64,000 bases of DNA. It comes from Pseudomonadota bacterium. Its GTDB lineage: Bacteria > Desulfobacterota > SM23-61. Positions 37,339 to 47,104 of the stretch are shown in pieces. The stretch covers positions 1 through 64,000 of the forward strand of contig JAHJQK010000052.1 in NCBI GenBank assembly GCA_018819135.1. The letters run 5' to 3'. Both the position numbers and the translations under genes were made by a program. The notes under the pieces were generated by a model. The model was not told the origin of the DNA. It saw nothing but the letters and a program-made list of their open reading frames with translations, and searched no databases. Position 1 is the stretch's first letter; each line of letters opens with the position of its first letter.

Positions 37339-38850
37339 TTATTTATCCTTGCCCCTTCGGTGTTGGCGAATAAAGTCCAGAATCATAGGATAGAACATCA
37401 CCAAAACAGCAACTACCAAGAGAGTCAAAGATATAGGTCGGGTTAAGAAGATGGTAAAACTTCCGTCAGAAATAATCAAGGAGCGTCGGCAGTGCTCCTC
37501 AAACATCCTACCCAGCACCAATGCCAGAATCATGGGAGCTAGAGGAAAATCTAATTTTTTTAATAGAAAACCCATGATTCCGAAGACAAACATAATATAG
37601 AGATCAAATATGTTATTATTGAAAGCGTAAACGCCCACCAGGGAGATCTCCAGCACTAATATCGCAATAATAGGATAAGAAAACCGAAGAACTTGGACGA
37701 AGATGCCGATAAGGGGGAAATTGAGAATCAATAACATAGCATTACCCAAGTACATACTCGCAATGAGCCCCCAGACAAAGGTAGGATGTTCTTTAAAAAG
37801 TAACGGCCCAGGCTGAAGACCGAGTATCATTAGGGCTCCCAACATTACCGCTGTTACATTCGATCCGGGGATACCCAGGGTTAGAAGGGGAACCATAGCT
37901 CCCCCGGTTGCGGCATTATTGGCGGCCTCAGGCCCAGCCACCGCCTCCATGACCCCCGTTCCAAACTTTTCAGGATACTTGGAAACTCTTTTTTCCGTTG
38001 CATAAGAGATGAAAGATGCAATGGTGGCCCCGGCGCCGGGAAGCACCCCTGTTGCAAAACCAATGAAGGTTGCTCGGATGATTGGCCAGAACGAAACCTT
38101 GAGATCATTAAGGGACGGAAGGAGATTGGTCCATTTCCCGTAGGAGATCCTCTTGTCGAATTTAGACTTCGTTACAATATTATCGAGGACTTCCGCAAAG
38201 GCGAAAACCCCGATAGCGACGACTAAAAAGTCGATGCCGTCAAGAAGGTAAATGGAGCCAAAATGGAACCGGGGCGTTCCGGTGATGACGTCAGAACCCA
38301 CGGTGGCGAGGATAATGCCCAATAGTGCTGAAATGCCTCCCTTTAAGGCATCCCCGGTGGATAATACAGCGACCGCCGCAAATCCCATGACCATAAGGGA
38401 AAAATACTCTGGAGCTCCGAAACTGAGGGCAAAACCGGCCAGCAATGGGGCAAAGAAGGTCAAAAAAATAATGCTTATAGTTCCGGCTACAAAAGATGCA
38501 ATAGCGCTGATACCCAAGGCGGGGCCAGCCCTTCCCTTGAGGGCCAGTTCATACCCATCAATGGCGGTCATCACTGACGAGGACTCTCCGGGAACCTTAA
38601 GGAGAATCGAGGTAATAGAGCCGCCGTACATGGCTCCGTAATAAATGCCAGCCAGAAGAATGATGGCTGATACAGGTTCCACGCCGAATATCAAAGGGAT
38701 AAGGATGGCCACAGCGCTTACCGGTCCAAATCCAGGGAGCACACCGACGATGTTCCCCACCGTGACACCAACGAAACAATACCAGAGATTTTTCAGCGTT
38801 AAAGCAATTGAAAAACCTTGAAGCAGAGAGTCGCCGGCCTCAAAAAGCAT
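37339..38850 (-). CDS. tctA: Tripartite tricarboxylate transporter permease TctA
   Basis: VGVTVGNIVGVLPGFGPVSAVAILIPL, YYGAMYGGSITSILLKVPGESSSV. Confidence 0.93.
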   Translation of the reverse strand: MLFEAGDSLLQGFSIALTLKNLWYCFVGVTVGNIVGVLPGFGPVSAVAILIPLIFGVEPVSAIILLAGIYYGAMYGGSITSILLKVPGESSSVMTAIDGYELALKGRAGPALGISAIASFVAGTISIIFLTFFAPLLAGFALSFGAPEYFSLMVMGFAAVAVLSTGDALKGGISALLGIILATVGSDVITGTPRFHFGSIYLLDGIDFLVVAIGVFAFAEVLDNIVTKSKFDKRISYGKWTNLLPSLNDLKVSFWPIIRATFIGFATGVLPGAGATIASFISYATEKRVSKYPEKFGTGVMEAVAGPEAANNAATGGAMVPLLTLGIPGSNVTAVMLGALMILGLQPGPLLFKEHPTFVWGLIASMYLGNAMLLILNFPLIGIFVQVLRFSYPIIAILVLEISLVGVYAFNNNIFDLYIMFVFGIMGFLLKKLDFPLAPMILALVLGRMFEEHCRRSLIISDGSFTIFLTRPISLTLLVVAVLVMFYPMILDFIRQHRRGKDK

Positions 38851-38865
38851 AATAATCTATCCTCC

Positions 38866-39339
38866 TTACCCAAGACCAAGAGCCGAAAGGATTTTCCAGG
38901 AGAGACCTTTGGGCAAAGGAACATCCAGAAGATTGTAGAAGGACACTTGCAGAATGAGGGTGAAGGCGGCGCTGCCAAAAATGGAAGTCGGCCATTTCAT
39001 TTTAAAAAGGAATCTAAGGGTGATAAGACCAAAGCAAAAGGTGGATAGAATAAATCCCAACCACTTGATCGTAACGATAAAACCCAGATAAAAGAGGAGA
39101 CATATTACTAAGGATTTTATGTCTCCAGCCCAAAACTTTTCTCCCTGAGGAGCCTTCTTCCATGATCTGAGCAAATAGAGAGCGGAGAGGAGAAGAAGGG
39201 TAAGGCCTAGAATAAAGGGGAGCATCCCCGACCCGGGAACCCTTTTGACAAACCCAATAGGAAATTCCGTAGACAGATAAGTATAAAAACCGGCAAAACC
39301 CAGCATCAGGACGCCACAAACTATTTCTCCTCTCCGCAT
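38866..39339 (-). CDS. tctB: TctB-family small permease
   Basis: About 157 aa with four hydrophobic segments between TctA and TctC. Confidence 0.82.
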   Translation of the reverse strand: MRRGEIVCGVLMLGFAGFYTYLSTEFPIGFVKRVPGSGMLPFILGLTLLLLSALYLLRSWKKAPQGEKFWAGDIKSLVICLLFYLGFIVTIKWLGFILSTFCFGLITLRFLFKMKWPTSIFGSAAFTLILQVSFYNLLDVPLPKGLSWKILSALGLG

Positions 39340-39376
39340 GGTTTTTCCCTCGCTCCGACAAAAAAAATTTCAGTTA

Positions 39377-40348
39377 TTACCGAAGTCCCAGTTCTTTCTG
39401 TATCTTTTTGTTTTCCTCCACGATTTCTCCAAAGAGTTTGGTGAAGTCCTCACTGCTCATATATCCTGGCAGCAGAGAGTTCTTCTTCGTATATTCCTTA
39501 AACTCAGGGGTCTCCATGGCCTTTTTGAAGGCATCTTGAAGTATTTTAATCACATCATCGGGCACCCCCTTTTTTGTCGCGACTCCCCTGAAGTGGTAGT
39601 CCTCAAGATCAACTCCCAGCTCTTTGTAAGTTAGGGCCTCTGGAAAGGCTCCAATACGGTTTCCCGCCGATATGGCCAAGGGAATCAATTTACCCGCTTG
39701 AACGTGCTTAATGATTGTTGCAGGATTAGTATGGACGACTGGCACATGACCCCCCAGGGTCGCCGTGACAGCGGCAGCACCTCCAGGATAGGGAACCCAG
39801 GTGATCTCAATACCCGCTTCCTTGGCGAACTTGATGGCCATGATATGGTGGGTGGAAGCGCTCCCAAAACCACCTACCTTAACCTTCCCTGGATTTTTCT
39901 TGGCATAATCAATCATCTCCTTGGCGGTTCTAAAAGGGGCAGAAGGATGGGCCGCAAGCACAAAGGAATCGGTCTGGATCCTGATAATGTAGGTTAACGC
40001 TTCCCAGGTAAAGTCTTTGATCTTTCCACTGGCGAAGAGGTCGGCGTTACTCCTCGTCATGGCGTAGACTGTGTACCCATCAGCCTTCTGGCCTAAGAGG
40101 TAAGCCATGGCTACCGCCCCTGACCCGCCGGTCTTGGTCTCCACCACAACCGGCACTCCCAGAATTTTACTGGCCGGTTCGGCTAACTGTCTCGCCATAA
40201 GATCCACAGGTGATCCAGGAGAGGAGTGGCAAAGGATCGTGATGTTTCTCTTGGGAAAATCCGCTGCTTGGCCTGCTGCCAGAAAAATAGTTCCTAAGAG
40301 ATACACAGCCATTGCTACCGGTACTAATCCTTTTAATAATACTTTCAT
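39377..40348 (-). CDS. tctC: TctC-family substrate-binding protein
   Basis: Signal peptide; PKRNITILCHSSPGSPVDLMARQLAEPASKILGVPVVVETKTGGSGAVAMAYL. Confidence 0.92.
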   Translation of the reverse strand: MKVLLKGLVPVAMAVYLLGTIFLAAGQAADFPKRNITILCHSSPGSPVDLMARQLAEPASKILGVPVVVETKTGGSGAVAMAYLLGQKADGYTVYAMTRSNADLFASGKIKDFTWEALTYIIRIQTDSFVLAAHPSAPFRTAKEMIDYAKKNPGKVKVGGFGSASTHHIMAIKFAKEAGIEITWVPYPGGAAAVTATLGGHVPVVHTNPATIIKHVQAGKLIPLAISAGNRIGAFPEALTYKELGVDLEDYHFRGVATKKGVPDDVIKILQDAFKKAMETPEFKEYTKKNSLLPGYMSSEDFTKLFGEIVEENKKIQKELGLR

Positions 40349-40603
40349 CTTACACCTCCTTGGGCAGGTTATTTGCAACCTCTTTTCCAGCTATTCCACC
40401 TTATCCCCTCCTCTTTTTCATAAGAGGAGCTTCCTACCACCTCCTTTGCTAATTGAAAGGGATTCAATCTGTGGCCTATATCTTTCTAATTATGTGCCTT
40501 TTCTATACCCCTTTCTTGTTTTGTGTTTTTATCTCCCAGAGTCTTTCCCCTTCTGTTGTTATTGCCCGTATCTGAAAAACGGCGGAATGTACTAACCAGG
40601 CCA

Positions 40604-41401
40604 TCAGGTCTTAGGCTCATGGAAATAAGAATATTCAATATTCCGGTGTAATTTACGCCTCATGGCGTCGAGCGCAATGATCTCTTTGTCAGTGATATTT
40701 TCAAGGTTGATATCCGGGCCAAAGGTCTGAATCATCCAGGCTGCCAGTTCGGGCCACTGCCCAGGGCCCGCCTCAAAAATCAGATGTTCCTTCCCCACTT
40801 CCTGTAACACATCTGTAAAAAATGTTGGATCCTCTTCTTTGAGTTTAACCAGGTCGCTGTTTTCAATAACCACCTTCTTGGCCCCTGCTTGCAGATCCCG
40901 CAGGCTGGATGCGATCACTTCCTTGCGCTCCAAGGGAGCATCCGGGAATTTCCGTCCTAATTCGGTTAAAACCTCCAGCCCCATGTCTTGCGCCAGACGG
41001 ATGAACGCCTCCCGCTGAGAGGAAGGCAGCGGCTGGGAAAGCATGTCTTCGCTGATCTCTACGGCCTGAAACCCGAGCTGGCCGACCCTTTGGAAAAATT
41101 CTTGCACTTTTCCCTGGACAGCAGCCACCTCAAAAGCAATTCCCCCCGGAAAACTTTTGATTCCAAAATCACTGTAAATGCCGATTTTCTCTTCAATCAA
41201 TTCCCGGGGATAACCGTTCAGGTAACCCGGATGGTCGGTGAATTTAGCATAGTCTACTATATCGCTGGCGATCGTAAGAAAATCCCGTTGATAACCAGGT
41301 GGCAAACCAGGATCCGACATGACCGTCACCCATAAGCGCCTGGGTTTGGGGGGCCGGAAGGGAATGGGCAGAAAAGGAAAGCCAAATTCTTTTGAACTCA
41401 T
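40604..41401 (-). CDS. Phosphosulfolactate synthase-like (ComA family) protein
   Basis: YAKFTDHPGYLNGYPRELIEEKIGIYSDFGIKSFPGGIAFEVAAVQGKVQEFFQRVGQLGFQAVEISEDM. Confidence 0.8.
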   Translation of the reverse strand: MSSKEFGFPFLPIPFRPPKPRRLWVTVMSDPGLPPGYQRDFLTIASDIVDYAKFTDHPGYLNGYPRELIEEKIGIYSDFGIKSFPGGIAFEVAAVQGKVQEFFQRVGQLGFQAVEISEDMLSQPLPSSQREAFIRLAQDMGLEVLTELGRKFPDAPLERKEVIASSLRDLQAGAKKVVIENSDLVKLKEEDPTFFTDVLQEVGKEHLIFEAGPGQWPELAAWMIQTFGPDINLENITDKEIIALDAMRRKLHRNIEYSYFHEPKT

Positions 41402-41491
41402 GAGTTCCTCCTGAAGATATGCGTAAATCCTTGCGTTGGCTTCTCTTGCGCATTAACTCTAAACCAAAGATGAAGAGCCGGATAAAAAATT

Positions 41492-42175
41492 TTACCCCCC
41501 AAAGGCTGAAGCCATCCGCTCCAAGGCCTTTGGCGATAGGACAAGATTCGCCTGGATTAATTTTTCGGCTTTTTCGGGGTTTCTCGCCCGGACGGCGGCC
41601 AGGACCTCCTTATGTTGATTTACCACCTGTTCGGCTCGGCCCTTGATTTCCCAAAATATCCGTTTCGGATAGCTGGACCATAAATTTTGGATGAGTTCTA
41701 CAAGTCTCTGGTTTTGACACGGCTCGTACAGAAACAGGTGAAAACGTTCATTTTCCTTGATCATAGCATCCACATCCCCCTTTTGGGCATGCTTGTTGAT
41801 GCTGTGATTGATCTCTTCCAGACGGGAAATAAGGTCTTTTTTAATATGCGGGGTGGCTTCTCGAATGGCATAACCTTCCAGGATCTTCCGGATGGCATAA
41901 ATTTCCTGGATGTCCTTGGGGGAGAAATGGATAACTTTTGCCCCTTTGTGGAGAATAATCCGGACCAGGCCCTCCCGGGCCAACATATTGATGGCATCGC
42001 GGATGGGCATGCGGCTCACTTGGAGTTGCTCGGCCAGTTCCGCTTGATTCAAGAAGTTGCCCGGTTTAATCACCCCATTCAAAATGGCTCCTCGAATGGA
42101 GCGATACACATACTCGCTTTTCGAGATAAAATTCATCGGCGGCGCGAGAAAGTTACTCCCTGGTTGCTCTCCCAT
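41492..42175 (-). CDS. GntR-family (FCD) regulator
   Basis: IRGAILNGVIKPGNFLNQAELAEQLQVSRMPIRDAINMLAREGLVRI. Confidence 0.92.
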   Translation of the reverse strand: MGEQPGSNFLAPPMNFISKSEYVYRSIRGAILNGVIKPGNFLNQAELAEQLQVSRMPIRDAINMLAREGLVRIILHKGAKVIHFSPKDIQEIYAIRKILEGYAIREATPHIKKDLISRLEEINHSINKHAQKGDVDAMIKENERFHLFLYEPCQNQRLVELIQNLWSSYPKRIFWEIKGRAEQVVNQHKEVLAAVRARNPEKAEKLIQANLVLSPKALERMASAFGG

Positions 42176-42400
42176 CTTTTTCCCCCAAAAAGGAATAAGG
42201 ATAATGCCGGCGGCAAAAGGCCACGGAGACCCTTCTCGTATGTATTAGGAAAGAGAGGGAAATGGGTCCAAAAAAATTAAAGCCTCTTTTTTCTTGACCT
42301 TTGAAGGCCAATTGCTTATTGTATCCAATATTCATTATTTTGGATATTAAACAGTGCTTTGATCCATGTCAAGCAAAAAATAAATCAAAGGAGGTAGGTT

Positions 42401-43771
42401 ATGAGAAATCAGTCAGTCTTACTCCAGAATGCCTACGGATCGGCCGATATACGGCGGATCTTCCATGAGCGCAACATGGTGCAAAAATGGATGGACTTCG
42501 AGTCGGCCATCAGCCAGGTGCAGGCTGAATTGGGCCTGATCCCCAAAAAAGCCGCCGATGAGATCACCCGCAAATCCACGCTGGAACATTTGACCCCGGA
42601 AATGATCAACGAATTCAAGGTGGATGCCGGGCACCTGATCGTTTCTCTTATCAAGGCTTTTGCCAAGATGTGCGGTCCCGAGGGCGAGCATTACCACGTG
42701 GGCCCCACCACTCAGGATATCCTGGACACCGGTCTTACCCTTCAAATCCGCGAAGCTTATAACGTCATTTTTCCAAAAATGATCAAGCTGGAAGATATTT
42801 GGTTGGGATTGGCGGAGCAGCACAAACATTCGGTGATGATGGGACGAACTCATGGTCAGCACGCCGTTCCCATCACCTTCGGCTTCAAGGTTGCCGTCTG
42901 GGCCTATGAGCTGCGGGATTGCATCGAGCGCTTCAAGGAGATGAGCAAGAGGTTGTTCGTGATGAAACTCTCCGCGGCTTGCGGGGCCCGTAACACCTTT
43001 GTATACCTCATGGGCAAAGAAAAGACCTGGGAAATGGTAAAACGAGTGGCCGAGCGTCTTGGCCTGGGCAATCCACCGGCCGACCTGGCTTTGCGCACAG
43101 ACCGCTTCGCCGAATGTACGAACAATTTAGCCCTGCTGGTTAGCCTGCTGGGCAAGATCGGGCTGGAAATCCGAGACCTCCAGCGCACGGAGTTTGGAGA
43201 AGTGGAAGAACCCTGGGATTCCGCCAGGCAGTACTCCAGCTCCACCATGCCCAACAAGCGCAACCCCGAGCCCAGCGAGTGGCAGCACGGTTTAGCCAAA
43301 TTGACCCGGGCCAATGCCCTGGTGATGATGGATATTCAAATGTCCGGGGAACGGGATGCCACGCGAATGGGGCCGGAAATGGCCTGCATCCCCGACAGCT
43401 TCGGATATGCCGACGCGGCCCTGAATCAGGCCACCCGCATCTTCAGCAAGCTGATGGTTCATACCGATCGCATGAAGGAGAACCTTTACCTGCAAAAAGG
43501 CATCGCCATGTCCGAAGTGGTCATGCTGAAACTCTGGCAGAAGACGGGTAAGAAGGTCACGGCTCATGCTCTGGTCCACGATGTTTCCATGAAGGCTTTT
43601 GATGAGAAAAAATCACTCAAACAGGCGATTCTGGAAAACGCGGAAGCTCGTAAGCATCTGACCGACGCTGAGATTGACGAGATCACCAATCCCGAGATCT
43701 ATTACGGCGATGCCGCTGAGCAGGTCGACTTTGTCAAGGCTTATGTCATGGAACGGCGCCAGACCGACTGA
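42401..43771 (+). CDS. Adenylosuccinate lyase/fumarase superfamily lyase
   Basis: Family signature SSTMPNKRNPEPSEWQHG; GRTHGQHAVPITFGFKVA. Confidence 0.9.
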   Translation: MRNQSVLLQNAYGSADIRRIFHERNMVQKWMDFESAISQVQAELGLIPKKAADEITRKSTLEHLTPEMINEFKVDAGHLIVSLIKAFAKMCGPEGEHYHVGPTTQDILDTGLTLQIREAYNVIFPKMIKLEDIWLGLAEQHKHSVMMGRTHGQHAVPITFGFKVAVWAYELRDCIERFKEMSKRLFVMKLSAACGARNTFVYLMGKEKTWEMVKRVAERLGLGNPPADLALRTDRFAECTNNLALLVSLLGKIGLEIRDLQRTEFGEVEEPWDSARQYSSSTMPNKRNPEPSEWQHGLAKLTRANALVMMDIQMSGERDATRMGPEMACIPDSFGYADAALNQATRIFSKLMVHTDRMKENLYLQKGIAMSEVVMLKLWQKTGKKVTAHALVHDVSMKAFDEKKSLKQAILENAEARKHLTDAEIDEITNPEIYYGDAAEQVDFVKAYVMERRQTD

Positions 43772-43901
43772 ACCGGCAATCTTCCCCGGGAACAAGGCGA
43801 GGGTGAATGAGTTAAAAGCCCTCGTCAAACATAATCTTTTTCCTTTTATACAAAGCGCCCTAAATTTTTGCGCATATTTACAACAATTTTCTATGCCTTT
43901 T

Positions 43902-43962
43902 CATTCCGGCTTGACCCCGAATCCAGTCTATATTCTGGATTCCCGCTTTCGCGGGAAAGACG
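43902..43962. repeat. Intergenic palindromic repeat (CATTCCGGC...GAATCCAG / CTGGATTCCCGCTTTCGCGGGAAAGACG)
   Basis: Inverted halves around a short loop; same class as 25801-25885. Confidence 0.7.
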
Positions 43963-44084
43963 ATTCATGAGCATTTATTTATGTCGCTATGTATAGATGG
44001 AATCAAGTTGTATGGTTTCAATGTCCTTGTAAACCCAGTTTTACCCAACCAACTTTTTAATCCTCTAAGGGGAAGGAGGCTGCA

Positions 44085-44867
44085 TTGGAAAAGTTATCAA
44101 TCAAATTAGCGGCAGGAAAGATTTCTTACCTTTCCGGCGGCCAAGGGGAAAATATGATTCTGCTGCACAGCCTCAATCTCTCGGCCAGATCATGGGAAAA
44201 AATATTTGACCCTTTAGCCCAAAAATTTACTTTATATGCCTTGGACATGCCGGGCCATGGCGATTCCGACAAGACCTCCCAGAATTACTTGATTGAGGAT
44301 TATGCCCAGAGTGTTATCACCTTCATGGATAAATTGAAAATCGACAAAGCCATCCTCTGCGGCAACTCAGTCGGCGCCCTGATGGCAGTGGAAATGGCTG
44401 CTTCTTACCCGCAACGAATAGAAAAATTAATTCTGGTCGGTTGCCCAGCCCGGGTTTCCTGGGAGCGAATGGAAAGGTTTGCTTTGGCGGCTCTTGGCTT
44501 TGATGCTGGAGGAAATCCCCAGCCGGTTTCTCTGGCGGAATTGGCGATGACTTTTGCTCATCCCACGCCCGATTTATTGAATTGGTTCAACCAGGAACGG
44601 GCGAAAGCGGGTCAATGGGTTAAAAAGACCATGATCGCTATTTCGCTCTATGATGTCTTTCCCAAGCTACCATCGGTGCAATGTCCCACTCTTGTTCTTT
44701 TTGGCACCGAGGACATTTTAAGAGAAAAAGAAAAGCTCTTGCTCCAGGGCCTGAAAGGCTCCAAGAGCTCCTTGATAGAAGATGCCGGCCACGTTCCCCA
44801 GGTCGATCAGCCAGAAGTCTTCTGTAAGGAAGTAAAGCGTTTTTTGGAATGTAATGAAATTGTATAG
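44085..44867 (+). CDS. Alpha/beta hydrolase
   Basis: LYALDMPGHGDSDKT, LCGNSVGALMAVEMA, EDAGHVPQVDQPEVF. Confidence 0.9.
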   Translation: MEKLSIKLAAGKISYLSGGQGENMILLHSLNLSARSWEKIFDPLAQKFTLYALDMPGHGDSDKTSQNYLIEDYAQSVITFMDKLKIDKAILCGNSVGALMAVEMAASYPQRIEKLILVGCPARVSWERMERFALAALGFDAGGNPQPVSLAELAMTFAHPTPDLLNWFNQERAKAGQWVKKTMIAISLYDVFPKLPSVQCPTLVLFGTEDILREKEKLLLQGLKGSKSSLIEDAGHVPQVDQPEVFCKEVKRFLECNEIV

Positions 44868-45010
44868 GAGTTTCCTTTTTTCAACTTTAGGCACTTTGGG
44901 CACTTGAAATATATTCTTTACTTTTTCTTAATCATGGCTTTAAAACTCTGTGATCTCTGTGTCCTCTGTGGCTAATTTAAAAAAGCAGCCATCGGTCCCG
45001 GGAGAAAATC

Positions 45011-45658
45011 ATGCAGGAAATAGATAAGATTTATTTTCGCAAAAAAATCGGTTCTGTCCTGGAGGCTCTGAAGAAAAAGAAATTTGCCGCCCACTTTTTT
45101 GAAACGCCGGCGGAAGCCAAGCGTTTCCTGCTCGAACAGATTAAGCCCGGAGAAACGGTGGGCATCGGCGGTTCGGTGACGCTGAGAGAAACTTTGCAGA
45201 TTGTCCAGGAGATCCGAAAAAAAGGGAATACGGTTTATGACCATTGGGAGGCGGACAACGATCCGCAGCGACGGATAGAATTGAAGAGGAGTCATCGAGG
45301 CGTGGATGTATTTCTGAGCAGCACCAACGCCATTGCCGCTGATGGCACCCTGGTCAATTTGGACGGGGGAGGAAATCGGGTGGCCAGTCTTTGTTCGGGT
45401 CCTAAGCGGGTAATCGTCATTGCGGGAGCGAATAAATTGGTTGAATCGGTGGATGAGGCCATCCGACGAACACGGAACCGGGCCGCGGTTCAAAGGGTGT
45501 TAAGGAGCCAGTATAAAACACCCTGTGAGGTCACCGGGGTTTGTAGCGATTGTCATGCTCCCCAAAGGATTTGCGCGGCCTTGTTGATCTTAATGCAGAA
45601 GCCCGCCGATATCGACCAATTCACCGTCGTTCTCGTCAATGAAGAAATGGGATATTGA
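45011..45658 (+). CDS. LUD-domain (LutC/YkgG-like) protein
   Basis: GGSVTLRETL, DVFLSSTNAIAADGTLVNLDGGGNRVASLCSGPKRVIVIAGANKLV. Confidence 0.9.
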   Translation: MQEIDKIYFRKKIGSVLEALKKKKFAAHFFETPAEAKRFLLEQIKPGETVGIGGSVTLRETLQIVQEIRKKGNTVYDHWEADNDPQRRIELKRSHRGVDVFLSSTNAIAADGTLVNLDGGGNRVASLCSGPKRVIVIAGANKLVESVDEAIRRTRNRAAVQRVLRSQYKTPCEVTGVCSDCHAPQRICAALLILMQKPADIDQFTVVLVNEEMGY

Positions 45659-45751
45659 GTAGAGTAAAGAGCAAACCGGAACCCCTTTAGAGGTCCGGAT
45701 AGATATCCCGGAACATGGCCTTCCGGCCTTTTGCTTTGATCCGGCTCGTGA

Positions 45752-46120
45752 CTAATTTCTCCCGCTTTTCTCTCCTCCCTCGAAAATATTCAGGGTGATC
45801 AGAAGGAGATCGCCCGGGCCGGAGTTCTTATAGCCGTGCCTCTTCCCGGCGGCAACCGTCAGGGCAGTTCCTTTTTTCAAGGGGATGGTCTGGCCCTCGA
45901 CCGATGCTTCTCCTGCACCTTCCAGGAGGTAAAAAATATGGGTGTAGGGGTCGATGTGTTCGGGAAACTCCCCGGCCGGCTTGGCCAAAGTAAGGCTGGC
46001 CTTAAACCCGGAAGGAAAACTCATTGCCGAGAGATTTTTCCGGAAAATACCCTTCGTCTTCCCTCCGAAAGGTTGCCACGGCAAATCATCAAGATGGAAC
46101 GACTCAGGAATTCCGTCCAT
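45752..46120 (-). CDS. Cupin-domain protein
   Basis: FPEHIDPYTHIFYLLEGAGEASVEGQTIPLKKGTALTVAAGKRHGYKNSGPGDLLLI. Confidence 0.9.
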   Translation of the reverse strand: MDGIPESFHLDDLPWQPFGGKTKGIFRKNLSAMSFPSGFKASLTLAKPAGEFPEHIDPYTHIFYLLEGAGEASVEGQTIPLKKGTALTVAAGKRHGYKNSGPGDLLLITLNIFEGGEKSGRN

Positions 46121-46369
46121 TTTTTCTCCTTTTGGGCCTGCCGCTTTTCTGCGCGGGGGGAATGAATTCAGTTAATTTCCGGCGGGGAGAGCCGGGAAAA
46201 AAGTTTTTAAATTTTCTTTCCTTGTGCGGAAGACCTGTTTTATCAAGTGCCTCTTTTGTGATCATTTTAACAAAAGCCACGGGTCGGAGCAAGAGCCAAA
46301 GGGTCTTCTCCCTTTCCCAGTTTTATAATATTTGCGGGACGTTGATTCATGGGGTGCATTTCCACGAAT

Positions 46370-46398
46370 TTGACATAAGATAATTCTTTCGGTATAAT
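46370..46398 (+). promoter_or_regulatory. Consensus sigma70-type promoter upstream of the toxin-antitoxin module
   Basis: TTGACA - 17 nt - TATAAT, about 38 bp before the antitoxin ATG. Confidence 0.8.
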
Positions 46399-46435
46399 AG
46401 GCTAAATTCTGGTCAACCGAAATGGAGGTCAGAAA

Positions 46436-46696
46436 ATGAAGATCTTATCCGTGTCCGAGGCGAAGATGAAATTAAGCGGGCTGATCGATACGGTCAACGC
46501 CACTGACGAGGAAATCGTCATTACCAAAAACGGCCGGCCGGCGGCTGTTCTGGTGAGCCCGGAAGAGTTCGAAAGTCTGAAAGAGACCCTTGCCGTCCGT
46601 TCCGACTTAACCTTAATGGCCGAGATAAAAAGAGGTCTTAGGGCCTTGAAAACGAAAAAGGCTAAGATGTTCACTCTCGAGGAACTGTTTCCATAA
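46436..46696 (+). CDS. Phd/YefM-family antitoxin
   Basis: MKILSVSEAKMKLSGLIDTVNATDEEIVITKNGRPAAVLVSPEEFESLKETL. Confidence 0.92.
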   Translation: MKILSVSEAKMKLSGLIDTVNATDEEIVITKNGRPAAVLVSPEEFESLKETLAVRSDLTLMAEIKRGLRALKTKKAKMFTLEELFP

Positions 46697-46719
46697 TGAT
46701 CCCGGGCGAGGAGCTGGTG

Positions 46720-47013
46720 ATGAATAAACTCGTTGTTCCCAGGGAAATTCAGGGACTGATCAAAAAAATGCATCCAGATTTGAAGAAGAAGATCCGAGCC
46801 TCTTTAAAAATTGTCCTATCTGAGCCCTATTCAGGGAAGGCGCTGATGGATGAACTTTCCGGGTTGAGAAGTTTGCGGGTAAGTTCCTTCAGAATCATAT
46901 ACCGGATTCAAGAACCCGAGCAGATTGAACTGGTCGCTATCGGCCCAAGGGAGCGTATATACGAGGAGACTTTCCGCCTCATTCAAAAAACGGGGGGGGA
47001 AGAAGAAAAGTAG
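46720..47013 (+). CDS. RelE/ParE-family toxin
   Basis: LDELSGLRSLRV-like segment MDELSGLRSLRVSSFRIIYRIQEPEQIELVAIGPRERIYEE; directly follows the antitoxin. Confidence 0.9.
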   Translation: MNKLVVPREIQGLIKKMHPDLKKKIRASLKIVLSEPYSGKALMDELSGLRSLRVSSFRIIYRIQEPEQIELVAIGPRERIYEETFRLIQKTGGEEEK

Positions 47014-47104
47014 AGATAAGATTTATTTTGTAGAGGGGACGTAAAGGAAATAGAATTTCGCCCGCCAACGGGGGCAATATACCTTGCCAGAGAGGATAAA
47101 AATT

